Source: Centroberyx gerrardi
Taxonomy: Eukaryota; Chordata; Actinopteri; Beryciformes; Berycidae
DNA length: 64,000 nt
Assembly: GCF_048128805.1 (NCBI RefSeq)
Contig: NC_136012.1
Location: 9,748,621 to 9,812,620 of the forward strand
Direction: 5' to 3'
Shown here: one piece after another, positions 11,687 to 23,563 of the stretch
Layout: each line of letters opens with the position of its first letter
Numbering within the stretch: position 1 is the stretch's first letter
Notes under the pieces: model-generated
Told to the model about the DNA's origin: nothing
The model's input: the letters and a program-made list of their open reading frames with translations, nothing else
The model's database searches: none
Program-made: the position numbers and the translations under genes

Positions 11687-13660
11687 CAAACGTGTTTGTC
11701 TGACCCCAGCTGTCTCTACATCAATCTCTCAGTGAGTTAGTCTACACTATATGCTGAAAACAAGACATTCAAATTACCCTGAATTACCAGGTCTGAATCT
11801 GCTGACCAAGCTGTCTACATGCAAGTCAGCATTTTAAACAGACATGAAAAATGGCCATAGAGTTTTGAACTACTTCTGTTTTTAAGTACACATAAACAGC
11901 CCAAAAATGAAGGAATCTTTCACAATCACGTTTTTTGAGTATTTCAAATGTATCCAGTTCCTTTTTTACTCAGCTCTGGTTTTAAAATAGCCTGCACACA
12001 TGGTCCAGATAAACATGAGGCATATGGAAACAGTCCAGCTCAGACATCCCCATCAGCGTAGCGCTGGTCGGTAACAGGAGTGATTCTAACAGAGTTAGTG
12101 CAGAGCTATATTCTGAGCATGAGTCAGATCCTTCCAGAAACAGCTCCTGTCCTGACAGGCTGTCCCACTGAGCCTTGTTGGTTTAATTAGCTTTTTTTTT
12201 TTTCCAACTGATGATTTCGACTAACCACATCATGCACCTCCAAAACACTTCATGTGAGAAAGCTTAGCCTATACTGTGTCTAAATGCAGTAAAGTGAGAC
12301 ACCATTTTAGCTGTGTCTCAAACACATGGGAGGAAATCTCTCCACGGTATACCAGGAAAAAGAGAGGGATGGCAAGACATGTGGAAAGACTTCCAAGTTC
12401 CAAAACACCCGCAGGCTGTAAGCGATACTGGTGGAGGAGGCGGTGGTCGGTCTGTGCCTGTCTGTCACTAGGGAGCAGTGGGAAGTGCGAAGAGGGTCCG
12501 GTAACTTCCGTCAAGCCGCCTGTCAATCCTCCTGGCATGGTGCTCATGCCCCGGCCCTCCACCTCAGCCCTAAAATAACTGTTTGTTTAGCGCAGTCAAC
12601 AACAACTGCCACGCTCCCATGATGTAACACGCACGACACACGCTGATGCAAGCTCTCGCCCTTTCCATCTTCATCGACTCCATTATGATTATCTGTTGAA
12701 ATCGTGACAGGACAGATGGCGCACAATGCATGTTTTTCAAAAGACAGGCCTGGGTCTACTGGAAGAAACTCAGGAAGCGTACACTTGTGCGATCCAAATT
12801 CAAATGCTGAGGTGTTAGATTTCACACTTCCCAGTCATACTCCATATTTACACGCCCGGAAATCACCGCCAGTGCCAGAGACGCAACAAATTAAAATTAG
12901 ATATTCCCAGTAGAACCGAGAGCTTTCCCACAGTGTGAAGTTTACATGCGGGCTTTGGTTAGTGGAACTTGGAGTGGCGTTGAAATAGTCTGTGGGAGGA
13001 TAGGGGCAAGACAGGCTTTTCTCCTCAAGTCAGCAATGTGGGAGAGGCTGCTTTACATGTTGTGGTAAATGTCAAGGGTTGTCATGGAGACACAGCAACT
13101 CATGCAACAGAATGGGAGTGTTGGATGCACTGATAGAAGCAGGAAGTGAAACAGTCAATCAGTGCTTCTGTCTGGGGATTACAACTGCAAAAGGTCAATG
13201 ATTCTGTGTGTGTGTGCATGTGTGTGTGTGTGAGACCTTTCTCACCTGGTTCAGGAGTGGCAGGAGGCTGTGGAGGGGGAGCAGCAGCCACGGCTGGGGG
13301 TCTGGTTGGGGAATTCCCCGTAGAGGCTGCATTGAGCTGAGACCTGCCTGCCTGAGAGATGCTCTTGATGGGCTGACGCAGAGGGGAGGCAGGGGAGGGC
13401 GTGGAAAGGGAGGGAGAGGGGCTAGGCAGGACGGGCGAGGCCCGAGACGAGCCAGCTGAGGGAGAAGGGGAGGGGGAGGTTGGTGTGGTTGGCGTGGCAG
13501 GTTTAGGCTTAGGCTGGGCTGAGGTTGAAGTTGGGGAGGCTGGGGTAGCTTTGGGGGCGGCTGGAGACGGGGTGGGGGAGGAAGGGCCCAGCTTCGGGGT
13601 GGTGGGGGAGGAGGGGCCGGGCTTCGGGGCGCCGGGGGTGCCGGGCGGCGATGGTTCCAT
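6341..13660 (-). CDS. wfs1: Wolframin (WFS1), complete coding region, 9 exons, 985 aa
   Basis: Coding exons on the - strand, in transcript order: 13660-13246, 11012-10936, 10725-10581, 10094-9921, 9764-9684, 9398-9244, 8757-8521, 8411-8293, 7895-6341. They sum to 2958 nt with every junction in frame. Wolframin is an ER multipass glycoprotein involved in ER calcium and unfolded-protein homeostasis. Residues 1-138 are a Pro/Ser-rich cytosolic tail. Residues 139-300 hold the Sel1-like helical part ([23 protein letters not shown]). An acidic DDDDDD linker follows. The hydrophobic core runs from about residue 384 ([17 protein letters not shown]) to about 715 ([20 protein letters not shown]). The luminal Cys-rich domain follows ([35 protein letters not shown]). 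As in mammals, the last exon encodes over half the protein. The C-terminus runs about 20 acidic residues past the usual FDFFF-P-F end. The start codon is chosen because the upstream AC and TTTTTCCAG mark a splice acceptor, so exon 1 is non-coding. Confidence 0.95.
11013..13245 (-). other. wfs1: wfs1 intron with long CA microsatellite
   Basis: This is the intron between coding exons 1 and 2, about 2.2 kb long. It contains a (CA)30 run at 11625-11684 and otherwise unremarkable sequence. No gene or RNA is supported inside it. Confidence 0.7.
11625..11684. repeat. (CA)30 microsatellite
   Basis: An uninterrupted CA dinucleotide run of 60 bases inside a wfs1 intron. It is one of the longest pure runs in the window and is likely polymorphic. 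Confidence 0.95.
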
Positions 13661-14741
13661 GTCTGGAAAAACAGCAGACAAATCACTCAGAAACCTCTCC
13701 AGGGTGCAATCACTCATCATTTTGGAGTGTTTTAAATCAACAACACTGAAATTTACTGTGGCAGTAAAAGCAGCGTGGTGGTGAGCGCATGGCTGTAGAA
13801 GTAAGCTGTAAGTAAGCACATGTTCAAGGACCCGCAGCTGCAGCGGCAGACATGACTGACAGGGCAGAGGGGGAGAGAGGGAGCGAAGTAGAGGAAGGAG
13901 AGAGGAGAAGGGAGGAGACAGCAGACTGTGCCTGCATTGAGAGGCGACATAGGGGCCGTTGGTGCACCTGTGGTGGAGCGACAGCTGTTTTGAAAGGACA
14001 CTATCTCTTTCTGTCTCAACATGCGGTCACATCCGGTCACTCAGCTCTCACTATCTAAGGAGCCCACTGTATATTAAACAAATCACTAACACTCTTCCTG
14101 ACTAGTCACGAACAACTATTTTCAGCTTTTGCCTAAAAAGCCCAATTCCATTTTGGGTTCAGGCTACATATATCCCCACTGCACCTTTAAACATAAATCC
14201 ATGTTGTGCTCACAGATTGTTTTGGTTCAGCAGTGTGAAACAGCCCTTTGTCATTATACTGTTAATTATTTTCTCTGACAGCCAGCCTGCCATGTGGTCA
14301 CCAAATATACACACACGAAGCGCTCTCTGCTTTAGGCAGCATCAAGTGATCCCACCCTGAGGTGTGCTATATTGAGAAGGTGATATCCTTGGGCTGGCGT
14401 GCCTAGAAACGTGATGTACTCCGTTGCAACGCAGGGAATCCCCCCTCGGCCAGCGGGAACAGGCTGCAATGACATTGATTTAACCGGTGGAGTGGACATG
14501 CAAAGTGATAATCCTACACTAACTAATGTAGCTACACCACATTTTTCACTACGAATATGATGTCAGTGCCAGAGTCGGTTCCCACTTTTACACGGTCCTT
14601 ATTCCGTGAGCATCTAAAATGTGACGAACAACGAATGATGTGGCAGGTACAGTATGTCCAACAGCACCAAAATGAACGTTGGTTAGGGTGCTAATGCTAG
14701 CATGCAAGTTCACCAACCATGTCAATACGTTGTCCGCTCAC
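13661..14741 (-). other. wfs1: wfs1 first intron (5'-UTR intron)
   Basis: Sequence between the proposed non-coding exon 1 (donor at 14741/14742) and the acceptor before the ATG exon. Only two untranslated bases (AC) precede the ATG in that exon. No gene is seen here. An open frame does continue upstream of the ATG through the acceptor, but it is intronic. Confidence 0.5.
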
Positions 14742-15021
14742 CTTAACGACCAGAACACCAGTTTAGTGTTTAGTTCCCTCGGTGAAAGCTTCTAGAAATG
14801 TCTCTGTATCTTTGCTATTCAAAAGTCCCTTTTACTCGTTCATCCCTTTCGCTTTCGTAAGCTCCGTCTATCCACCGAGTCAGTGGTCAAACTCCACACA
14901 CACTGATAAAACATGGGAAAGTCTTTCAGCTGTTCCAGACAACGTACACGCCCACTTCGTACTCTGCGTGTTGTGATTGGACAGAGCTGGGAACTTCCTT
15001 ACGTACATTCGATTCGATTGG
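14742..15021 (-). promoter_or_regulatory. wfs1: Proposed wfs1 non-coding exon 1 and CCAAT-box promoter
   Basis: On the - strand the sequence GTTAAG followed by GTGAGC gives a good splice donor at 14742/14741, which would end a non-coding first exon. Two CCAAT boxes in - orientation (ATTGG on + at 14976-14980 and 15017-15021) lie a short distance upstream. Mammalian WFS1 also has a non-coding first exon. I did not find an exact ER-stress element (CCAAT-N9-CCACG). The transcription start cannot be placed precisely. Confidence 0.45.
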
Positions 15022-15895
15022 CTACAGAGGCAGGAAGTTAAAATAATTTCTCTCAGGGAAAAATAGCAGACCGTAGAAGGATTTGATGTTACAGGTGCAT
15101 GATTGAGTCTTTATTTAATGCGATTTCAGGGCCATTTTCTAAATGTATATGAGTATAACAGATCTATTAAAAGTGGTGAATTGATACGTAAACTATCCAT
15201 ATTTTTTTTTTGCTCTGTCTTGGTAGATCTTTATTCGATTGCTTTTTCTGTGCGCCTTTCCTGTAATATCAGTTTTCCACCAGGGAATGGCAGTATATGA
15301 TATCTTACAGTCTAATTGAGTGTCAAATAAAGCAGTTGGAATGTAGTCCCATAGGAATGTAGTCCCTTTCTAAACATTTTCCTTTTCAATAATCTTAAAT
15401 AGACTTACACTTAGCAGCTTTTTGATCTTCTTTCCGATTCAGTGATAGAGGAAGCTGGTAACTGTGATGTAGAGGCAGTAGATGGGCAGTCTGCTCATGT
15501 GTTTTGTGTCTCAGTGTCTAGAGGTGTAGCAGTAGGTTTGTGATCCAGTAAGGTCAAGAAAAAATGAAGAGAAGTTATGCCAAGTTCAGTAAAACGGGTA
15601 CATTTTGCCATGATCCAAACCACATTCTGGTCTTCAGGGTCTCAGAGCAGAGGGAAATCTGAAGGCAGTGGAGATGGAGTTATACATTTTGCAAATAAAA
15701 ATGCAATAAACTCCAGTTTATTATCCAAGCTTTACAACAAGCCACCATTAAGAGTGTGTGGACATGCAGCTTTTTGCTCACACAATGCAGCCTGCTATCA
15801 TGAGAAATGGAGAAAGGAGCAAAAAATGTAAGTGTAGAGGTAGGGGATCTGGGTAAAAGACAAAAGGGTTAGAGAGAGTGAGATAAGTTGAAGTC

Positions 15896-15928
15896 TGGGA
15901 ATGAGAGTCGTACCGACTCTCATTCCCA
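15896..15928. repeat. Perfect 15-bp stem hairpin
   Basis: TGGGAATGAGAGTCG (15896-15910), loop TAC, then its exact reverse complement (15914-15928). Function is unknown. It is not followed by a T-run and has no neighbouring gene end, so it is not read as a terminator. Confidence 0.85.
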
Positions 15929-16707
15929 AAGGGTGTGAAAAGAAGGAAATGGGGGGAGTAATTGCTTAACTGCAGCTGCATTGAGGTAGTTATGTAAATG
16001 GCTCTCGATTAGTAGATTAACTCAATCCAGTTGAGAGGATAAAGAGGCCCCCTTCTACCGGTTTTGGTCTTTCACATGCGCACCTTCAATCTATATTGGG
16101 CAATCTGTCTTTCGAATGTTCTCAGACACACATGCACACACAGACACAATTCTCGTCTAAATTGGGCAAAGCGGCTCAAGCTAGATATTTTGAATAATGA
16201 GCTTGTTATGAGTCCAATCCTTATGATTATGCAAATCTCCCAGCAGATTTGTTAGGGGCTCAGCTGACCCTGTCTGAGGCGGCCACGGTCTGCATTCACA
16301 GACAATGTGGTCATTACTTAGGAGAGAAGATTAGAGCTATGTGGTCCCAATCATGAACAACAGTCTCCTTCCTTGAGTCTCACAGTGTTTTCTCTCTGTA
16401 TCGTCTGCAGCTCAAGTGATGGAGGCTTCCCCATCTTCCTGGTTTAATCTCACATCTGGCAGGCACAGTGCCTCAGCTTGTGTTACTCAGTCTATACCGC
16501 ATTGATTAAAGACCGCTACATGACATGACAGAACAGAGACCAGGTACAGGAGTCAAAAACACCAACCTGCCCCCCCTCCTCTTCTCCCCTCTGTGTCTAC
16601 GTAACAGGTCCCTGCAGACACTCAAGCCCCGCCCACACGGTCTCCCCCGGCGGTGCGTATGAGTCGCACAGGAAGAGAGACCCGAGGAGGAGGAGGAGGT
16701 ATGGTCA

Positions 16708-16721
16708 GTAACCATAGCAAC
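16708..16721 (+). promoter_or_regulatory. RFX X-box consensus match
   Basis: GTAACCATAGCAAC fits the RFX X-box consensus GTNRCC-N(0-3)-RGYAAC exactly with a 2-bp spacer. It lies about 1.7 kb upstream of the proposed wfs1 promoter and 3.5 kb upstream of the jakmip1 5' region. Whether it is used is unknown; a single 14-bp match can arise by chance. Confidence 0.35.
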
Positions 16722-17400
16722 CAGGGAGGTTATGTGAGACTGGACACTGACTGTGGAGAAGATGAGCGTTTCCATTGTGAATGCAGCCCAGCGTCTGTTC
16801 TGACCTTTGAAGTTTCCCTCTGCAGGGAAGTGGGCTGTTTTACTGGAGTTGAGTCGAGTCCATTTCAAGGTCTATAGTGTTTTGTTTTTTTCCAATTCTA
16901 AATATATCACTTCTGTATATGATGATATAAGCAGATATTGATATAGGCACACTCTGTGAAAACCAGAGATGGGGCACTTCTTGTCTGAAGGGAACAGCAG
17001 TGCAGACCAGAGCCGGGTCTCACTGTACTGGTGTTTGTCATATGATCAGCTGTGGATATCACATGGAGGGTAATGCCCATTTTTGCAGACAGGAAGTTAG
17101 TCCAGCTCTCATAATGCTGGCGCCACAGACTGATTCATCTTAGAATATGAACCATATTTTACATATGTCATTATAATCTCCCCATGTGTTTAGCTCATGG
17201 CCACTTTCTCTCCACTTTCTGAGTGGGGGGGAACTCTCTTCTCTGCTGTCCCTCCTCAGACTGCCAGCCCTCTCTATATTGATTTGCTGCTATTCTGAGG
17301 CTCTGCATGGAGGAGAGGAGGGAGAGGAGGAGGAAGATGAAGATAAATAGGGGGCAAGGAGAGGGACCAAGGACACAAAAGGGGATTTAACTGTATGCAA

Positions 17401-17435
17401 CCCCCCCCCCACCCACCCACCCACCCCACCCCACC
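17401..17435 (-). repeat. C-run tract (G-quadruplex potential on - strand)
   Basis: Ten C residues are followed by repeated ACCC/ACCCC units. On the - strand this gives more than four G-runs of three or more with short loops, which meets the usual G-quadruplex pattern. No function is assigned. Confidence 0.6.
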
Positions 17436-17602
17436 TCTCCTCAGTTGGATCTGTGTTGGTTGTGGATCTAAACATTGTGATTTTCTTTTCTTTTTTGCAC
17501 CTATTTTGTCTTGATGTCTTACTTCTCTCAGCTCTGTGCCCTGAAAATGCCAACATGCATCTAGCTAAAGAGTTTCAAAGTTAGGGTGGAATAAGGTTCA
17601 CA

Positions 17603-17645
<43 letters not shown>

Positions 17646-18886
17646 CCACAATCACAATGTAGCTACTGTAATTATAAATCCTGTCACAAGTTCAGTTTGT
17701 ATTTCAAAAGATGATTTATTTACTTTTTCAACCACTGGAACTAATGCAAACACTAATAACTAGAACTCTCATACTTGACTCATAGTTTTTGTACTGTGGC
17801 TCCGTTTCACAGCTTGCGTTATGATCCAGGGTGTGGGCAGCATAGTGGTGCATTTGTAACGTACTGGAGTGTCTAATGGAACACTTAACGGCAGTATTTC
17901 CATGAAACGCCTCAGGTCTCAGTCAGAAAGTCAGAAAAAGCAGTACGTTTACATTCCTGTCTCTGAACAGACATTTACAAATCAGCAGAACTCCTCGTAA
18001 ACATTTTCTACCGCAGTGTACTGTGTAGCCCATGAAGTTTTTGTTATGTGTGTGTTTTTGATACAGTTGTTTGGTGATGGACATGGAACATAAGGCTCAG
18101 ACTTTATTGTCGACTGACTAATAGGGGTGAGTCATGCCCGGGAAGCCTAATTACCTTCATATGAAAGTGTTGCGTCATCACTGGCAGGCCACATCAGGAC
18201 TTGATTTTTACACTTTGGGAAAATAGGACAGTTTGGTGGCTGTCCTCACAAATGGATTGAGAGGGGCTCTAATGGATGACACTGACTTATCCATGTGTGT
18301 GTGTGTGTGTGTGTGTGTGCTTCCAGTGGTAAATCCTATATGGAGCGGAGGTTAGCTGGCATTAGATTCCTCATTTGATTCTCAGCTCCCCTCTGAATTC
18401 CACAGACCGTCCCTAAAAGATATAATTAGTTTAATCTAGCAGTCATGAATATGTTAAAAAACCTGAGTTGGTTATGTAAAGTTAAAAAAAAAACAGTGAC
18501 TCCTCACATTACTGTGTGCCTCATAGCCAAAGAGACAGATATAGACTGGCTGGCTGGATCTGCCATCATCACTGCTAATGAGTGACAGTGTTTTACTCGT
18601 TAAGGAAGAACCAGAGCCTGTTTTCATGGAGGATCTTAGAGTTGGTGTTTATCTGAGATTAGGATGCTTGTACAGCTTGACCAGGGATTCTCGTCAGTAG
18701 TCTTTGTTTTCGTAGAAGCTCGGCTTAATGCCCTCTGTGCTTAGATCTACCATCAGTTTTACACTGTAATCGTCACTAATATTATCACCTGAGTCTCATT
18801 GGACACCGCAGGCTATTCTTTCGTCTGACGATGGGCCATCACAAGGCCTCATCACAAGGTTGTCGCAACGTCAAATGAAAATGCTT

Positions 18887-18890
<4 letters not shown>

Positions 18891-18945
<55 letters not shown>
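18891..18945. repeat. (CT)n microsatellite
   Basis: A pure CT run of about 55 bases, followed by a short CA stretch and another CT run. It is a polypurine/polypyrimidine mirror sequence. Confidence 0.95.
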
Positions 18946-18962
<17 letters not shown>

Positions 18963-20072
18963 CTCTCTCTCTCTTGCTATCAAAACTGTCTTTTTGTTCT
19001 TTCTGTTGGGAGGGAGCACGCTGCAAAAACAGACACACAAAATCCCACGCTGTTTAAAAAAGTAAAGATACCTTAGGCAAAACCATTAACAGAAGCACTC
19101 TCATTACTTCTCTTTCTCTCTTTCTCTCTCTCTCTCTCTCTTTCTCTCACATCTGCTCTCTGAGGCCATCCTTCGCTACCAAAACAAAACACAGCGCGAC
19201 ACACACACACATCCGTCCCTCCCTCGCCCCATCCCTCTCTCCCCACCACCTCTCTCTCTTTTTCCACTTTATCACTCCATCTGTGTGTCTGTGTGCTGGC
19301 CTCAGCAGGAACCATTACCAGCGGGGCTGAATCCTAATACTCTAAAGTCACCTCCTTTGCTTGTCTCCTCTCCCTCGCTCAAAAGTGATCTGTGCGTATA
19401 AATAGAACAAGCCTAAACATCCTGGAAAAATGACCGCTGGGACTCCAATTCTGGATGCAGTTGAGTCCTGTGAGCGAAGACCAAAGGGAGAGGAGATGAT
19501 GCAGACAACTGAAGCTCGTCCCCGGCTGCGTCCCCATCCTCTCCTAGTTCCTCTGTCCCATGCAGAGGCCTGCAGCAATAGGCTGCATATGCTGCAGCCG
19601 TGGAGAGCGGCGGTGTGTGTGAATGGCAGGCAGACAGGCGCAGCGTGGAGAGGCAGAGACAGGCAGCTGGGCGTAAGTAATGCATCCGCCAGAATCTGGG
19701 TCACACTCGCACCACACACACTCTTTCATATTGTCAGGTTAGTTCACCCACTTTTGTGATTTGGTAAGTCATACTGGCCTAGATAAACACACTGAATTTA
19801 GAGGCCCTATACACCTGTGACAGCTACCCACTCACACTGAGGCCTTTGGGTTCTAATGCATCACTGGGCTATAAGAGATGCAGATACTGACAGTTTCACT
19901 GGAGCATGTGCAGAGCAAAATCAGTAGGAATGTCACTGACTCCAAATGATGATGATGATGATGATGATGATAGTAGTGGTGGTGGAGGAGTGTTATTTTA
20001 AGAAAATAAGAGAAAAAAAAGAAAAAGAAAATGAAATAATAAAAATAAATAAAGCTTGATTGATCGATTGCT

Positions 20073-20076
<4 letters not shown>

Positions 20077-20137
<61 letters not shown>

Positions 20138-20138
20138 A
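20077..20138. repeat. (TG)n(AG)n compound microsatellite
   Basis: A TG run of about 48 bases followed directly by AG repeats, just upstream of the CpG-rich jakmip1 5' region. Confidence 0.9.
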
Positions 20139-20239
20139 AGCAATTAGACCTGTAATGCAAGATCTCCCTCTCTATGTATGTATGTTGGAGGGGTGGGTTG
20201 GTGGTGGTGGTGGTGGGGGGGGGGTTATGGCGGTATCTG

Positions 20240-20806
20240 TACCACCGTACGCTCGGACGACGTACTACGTCCCTCCCGCACCGGCGTGTCCACGCATTTT
20301 CCACGCGCGGTGTCATTCTTGAACACGCAGTCAGGTGTCGCGCTTCTATCACGCTACCGGTGGCGACGCCCGGCTTTTCCCCACGTCGCACTGGCATCGA
20401 GACCGTTTTATTTATTTATTTTTGTCATGGGGCGGAATAGTGTGGATGAAATGTATAGAAGCGGGTGACGTCGTATGCTTGTGTGTGTGTGTGTGTGTGG
20501 GCGTGGGGGGAAATGTCAGCGTGCGCGAGAGGAGAAACCTGGAGCTGAATCCGGCTGGAGCTCCAGCCCGCAATTACTGGATATCAGTGTAGGAAATATA
20601 ACTTTAGTCGCTGCGTTAACTGTTGGAAGGGCGGACTGTTTTATGCGTAAAGTTTTTAAATGGACCCTGGTTTAGCAGACAGCTCGGCATCTCGAAGTGC
20701 ATGAGGTGTTCCTGCTCTCCTACCGAAGCCCAGCCTGGATGTGAAGCAAATTTGGCAGCAACGTTTCAACATCAGCCGACTCTTCACCACTGGACCTCCA
20801 TTTGAA
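20240..20806 (+). promoter_or_regulatory. jakmip1: Proposed jakmip1 CpG-rich promoter and non-coding exon 1
   Basis: The stretch 20240-20600 is dense in CG dinucleotides compared with its surroundings, as at vertebrate CpG-island promoters. A CRE-like TGACGTCG lies at 20466-20473. Downstream, ...CATTTGAA followed by GTAAGT at 20807 is a near-perfect donor with no long ORF before it, so it is read as the end of a non-coding first exon that splices to the acceptor at 28542. The transcription start is not determined. The linkage to jakmip1 is inferred from orientation and the lack of another nearby + strand gene. Confidence 0.5.
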
Positions 20807-22923
20807 GTAAGTTAATGCGGTCAGTAAAGCAACTTCAGCCGGCCAATTTGTAAACTCTGACAGGCGGTTAGGCGCCGTGCTACACAGATGACACGTCCGA
20901 CATCCGTGTTTTATCCGCTAACGGTGCTGTAACGACACAGAGTCGGGCGCCTGCCGAGTTGGGTTCATCATATATGGCCCACAGTATGTGCTACCTACAG
21001 CACACAGCCTCATATCAACCCGGCGAGCTGTCTGAATATCTGAATCTGCCGTGTTTCGGCTGCTAACAGCTGCACGGTGAGCCTGCATGACACCTCCAGC
21101 CTCTGGCCGACACAGATAGCCTGCCAAAGAGGAAGTATCACGATAATGTATGCGGCACGATAATAATGTTGCCTGGCACGAGTGATGCAATATTCAGCTA
21201 ACTGTCCTCGTCCTCCTGTTATCTGAGCCGTTACCGAGGCTTATACCCAGCTATACCCCGGATAAGGGGAGGCCAGTGGCGGGATGTGAACCACACTCAT
21301 CCGGTGGCACTGTGGTCGGACCGTACGGCTCCATAACAGCACGGTGAACACGGGAAATGACAGTTGCTGCTTGCCCGCAAATATCAACACACTTGGCATC
21401 CGCCTGAGCAGTGCAAGGGCATCCGAGCGCTGTGGTTGTGGGATGCTGCAGCGGCCCCACGCATATCGCCGTGGGGTGTGGTTGGCGAGCCGCGGACAGA
21501 CAGGCAGAGCAGCAGTGTAAAAACCCCTCTCGCTACCCTTAATCTCCCATGCAGCCCCGGCCGATTTGACAGCTCATTAGAGAGCTAGTCGCCTCGCATT
21601 AGGCCACCCCCCCCACCATCCCCCCTCTCCTATCTCCAGCATATCCCTTTACCAGCCCCATCCTCCTCCTCTTCCTCCGCCATGGATGCACTCTGGCCGT
21701 CCGCTGTTTACCGCCGGGCTCTCTTGCCTGTCATAACAGCTCTGGCAGGCGCTCCGGAGGCTCGTAAATCTCCCCCGGTGGACAGCCAACATGTGTTGCA
21801 CACTCACTTCTGCCTGATCAGCCTGCCGAGGGCATACTGGAAAAAAAAAAAAAAAGGATGATGCATGCTGTGGTGCTTGTTGTATGTGCTGAGTGTTAAC
21901 TGCAGGCAAATGGATTTGGTTGAACTCTTAACTGCAGTGATCTTAAAATAAATGTCAGGATATTGTATACAGATATCACAACAAAACTATGAATCCCCAT
22001 AGGAATAAGGAGATAAAAAATACCATAAAGTACAATAAGGTCACTATAAACATAGGCCTATCATTTCTCATTTTATTTCTGTGCTTCAAAGCCAAATGAC
22101 CTCACCTGTATACCTCAGCTGAATGCTTAATGTTATTTACCCTGACCTCAACCTGTCAAACTGCCCTACAGTAGGCGTAACATCTACATGAATGCCGACA
22201 GTCACTGGGATTTCTGTTCCAGTCTCCGTTTCCCTCTCTCTTTCCTCACCCTCCTCGCCTTTCTTTCTCCTCCCCCCTTCCCTCTCTAACTTAATCTATC
22301 CCACTTATTCTTCATTCATAATCCTATCTCTCCCCTCCATACTCTTGCCTTCCTCAGCGAAAGGCTTTGAGTGACGGGCCGCTAGCAGGCTAATCCCAGT
22401 GGTCTAGCCTATATACCCACATGTGCATGCCTCTCTCTAGGCATCATCACACTCCTTTTAACTCTTTCCTCAAGACATGCAAGGCTAGTTCTTCTTGTAT
22501 TCTTAATACAGAGAGTGAGAGACTGTGAGTAAATGTAGGCTATGTGTGTGTGTGTGTGTGTGTGTGTGTTTATGTTTGTTTCAGAGGCCTGCACAGCCAA
22601 CCAGGACTGATGTGCTGTAGAAGGGCAGGGTTAATCACATTACTGGCTGCAGTATCATGTCTTTGTGAAGGGGGAGAGGTGGCTAATGCAGCTAACACAC
22701 ACACACACACACACACGCACACACACACACACACACTCAGATGCTCACATGCATGCAAACATACATACACACAGAAACCACAGTTGCACTCCAGCAATGA
22801 TTGACCAAATTTTCCGAGGTAGAAATCTAAACCTACACCAGGAATGTAGCATTGACTATTCACTACATCATTTGGAAATGTTTCTCGAATTGAAGGGAAC
22901 ATTTTCACCAAACTGAATAGGTG

Positions 22924-22970
<47 letters not shown>

Positions 22971-23510
22971 TTTTTGTTTATTTGTTGGGGATGACTTCTC
23001 AGTGGGGTCAGCAAATTGTAGTCATTCTACTTTTGTCGACTATACCAGTTTTTAGGTCACATACTCCACTAGCGTTGCACTTGGCTGGGTTACTCAGCTC
23101 AATGGGATCTTTAGAGTGTCTTTGGAGTATCAGCTCTTGGACTTGTGTGTGTGTGTGTGTGTATGTGTAAGTAGTCTGGAGTGCGGCCAGACCAGTTCTG
23201 TCAGTCTACACTCTGCTGATTCTTCGCATCACTGACTTGGCTAGAAAGATAATGTAAATATGTGTGAGTGAGTGTGTCTGTGTGTATGGTATGTCCACGT
23301 GTAAGTGTATGAGGCTTTGTAATAAATGTACAGTATGCAGAGTGTCTGTCTGTCTTTCTCAGTCTGTCTGCACCCCCCGCCCCCCTGTTGATTTTTAACC
23401 CAGACAGAGAAGTAAGTAGTCTTTGTGTGAGCGCACATTTGCAGCTCTTTTATGTATTTATTGGGCATGTGTGCCGCACTGAAGTAACTTCTGGTTGATG
23501 TTAAACACTC

Positions 23511-23563
<53 letters not shown>

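Larger units (their letters stand above)
15022..20240. other. Intergenic region between divergent wfs1 and jakmip1
   Basis: No coding exon is supported here. The region contains a perfect hairpin (15896-15928), an X-box match (16708-16721), a C-run tract (17401-17435), a CA run near 17605-17642, CT tracts (18891-18945 and 19115-19147), a GAT tract (about 19947-19970) and a TG/AG compound microsatellite (20077-20138). Most open frames here are translations of simple repeats. Confidence 0.6.

Noticed and set aside
13100..13819. Longer wolframin N-terminus starting upstream of 13660 on the - strand
   Set aside because: The extra codons cross a clear TTTTTCCAG acceptor and continue into non-conserved sequence. 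Family members start just after this junction. At the other end a GGTGAGAAAG donor ends the exon.
20056..20468. Overlapping open frames near 20056-20468
   Set aside because: They translate the TG repeat and the CpG-rich jakmip1 5' region in several frames, and none has protein-like features.
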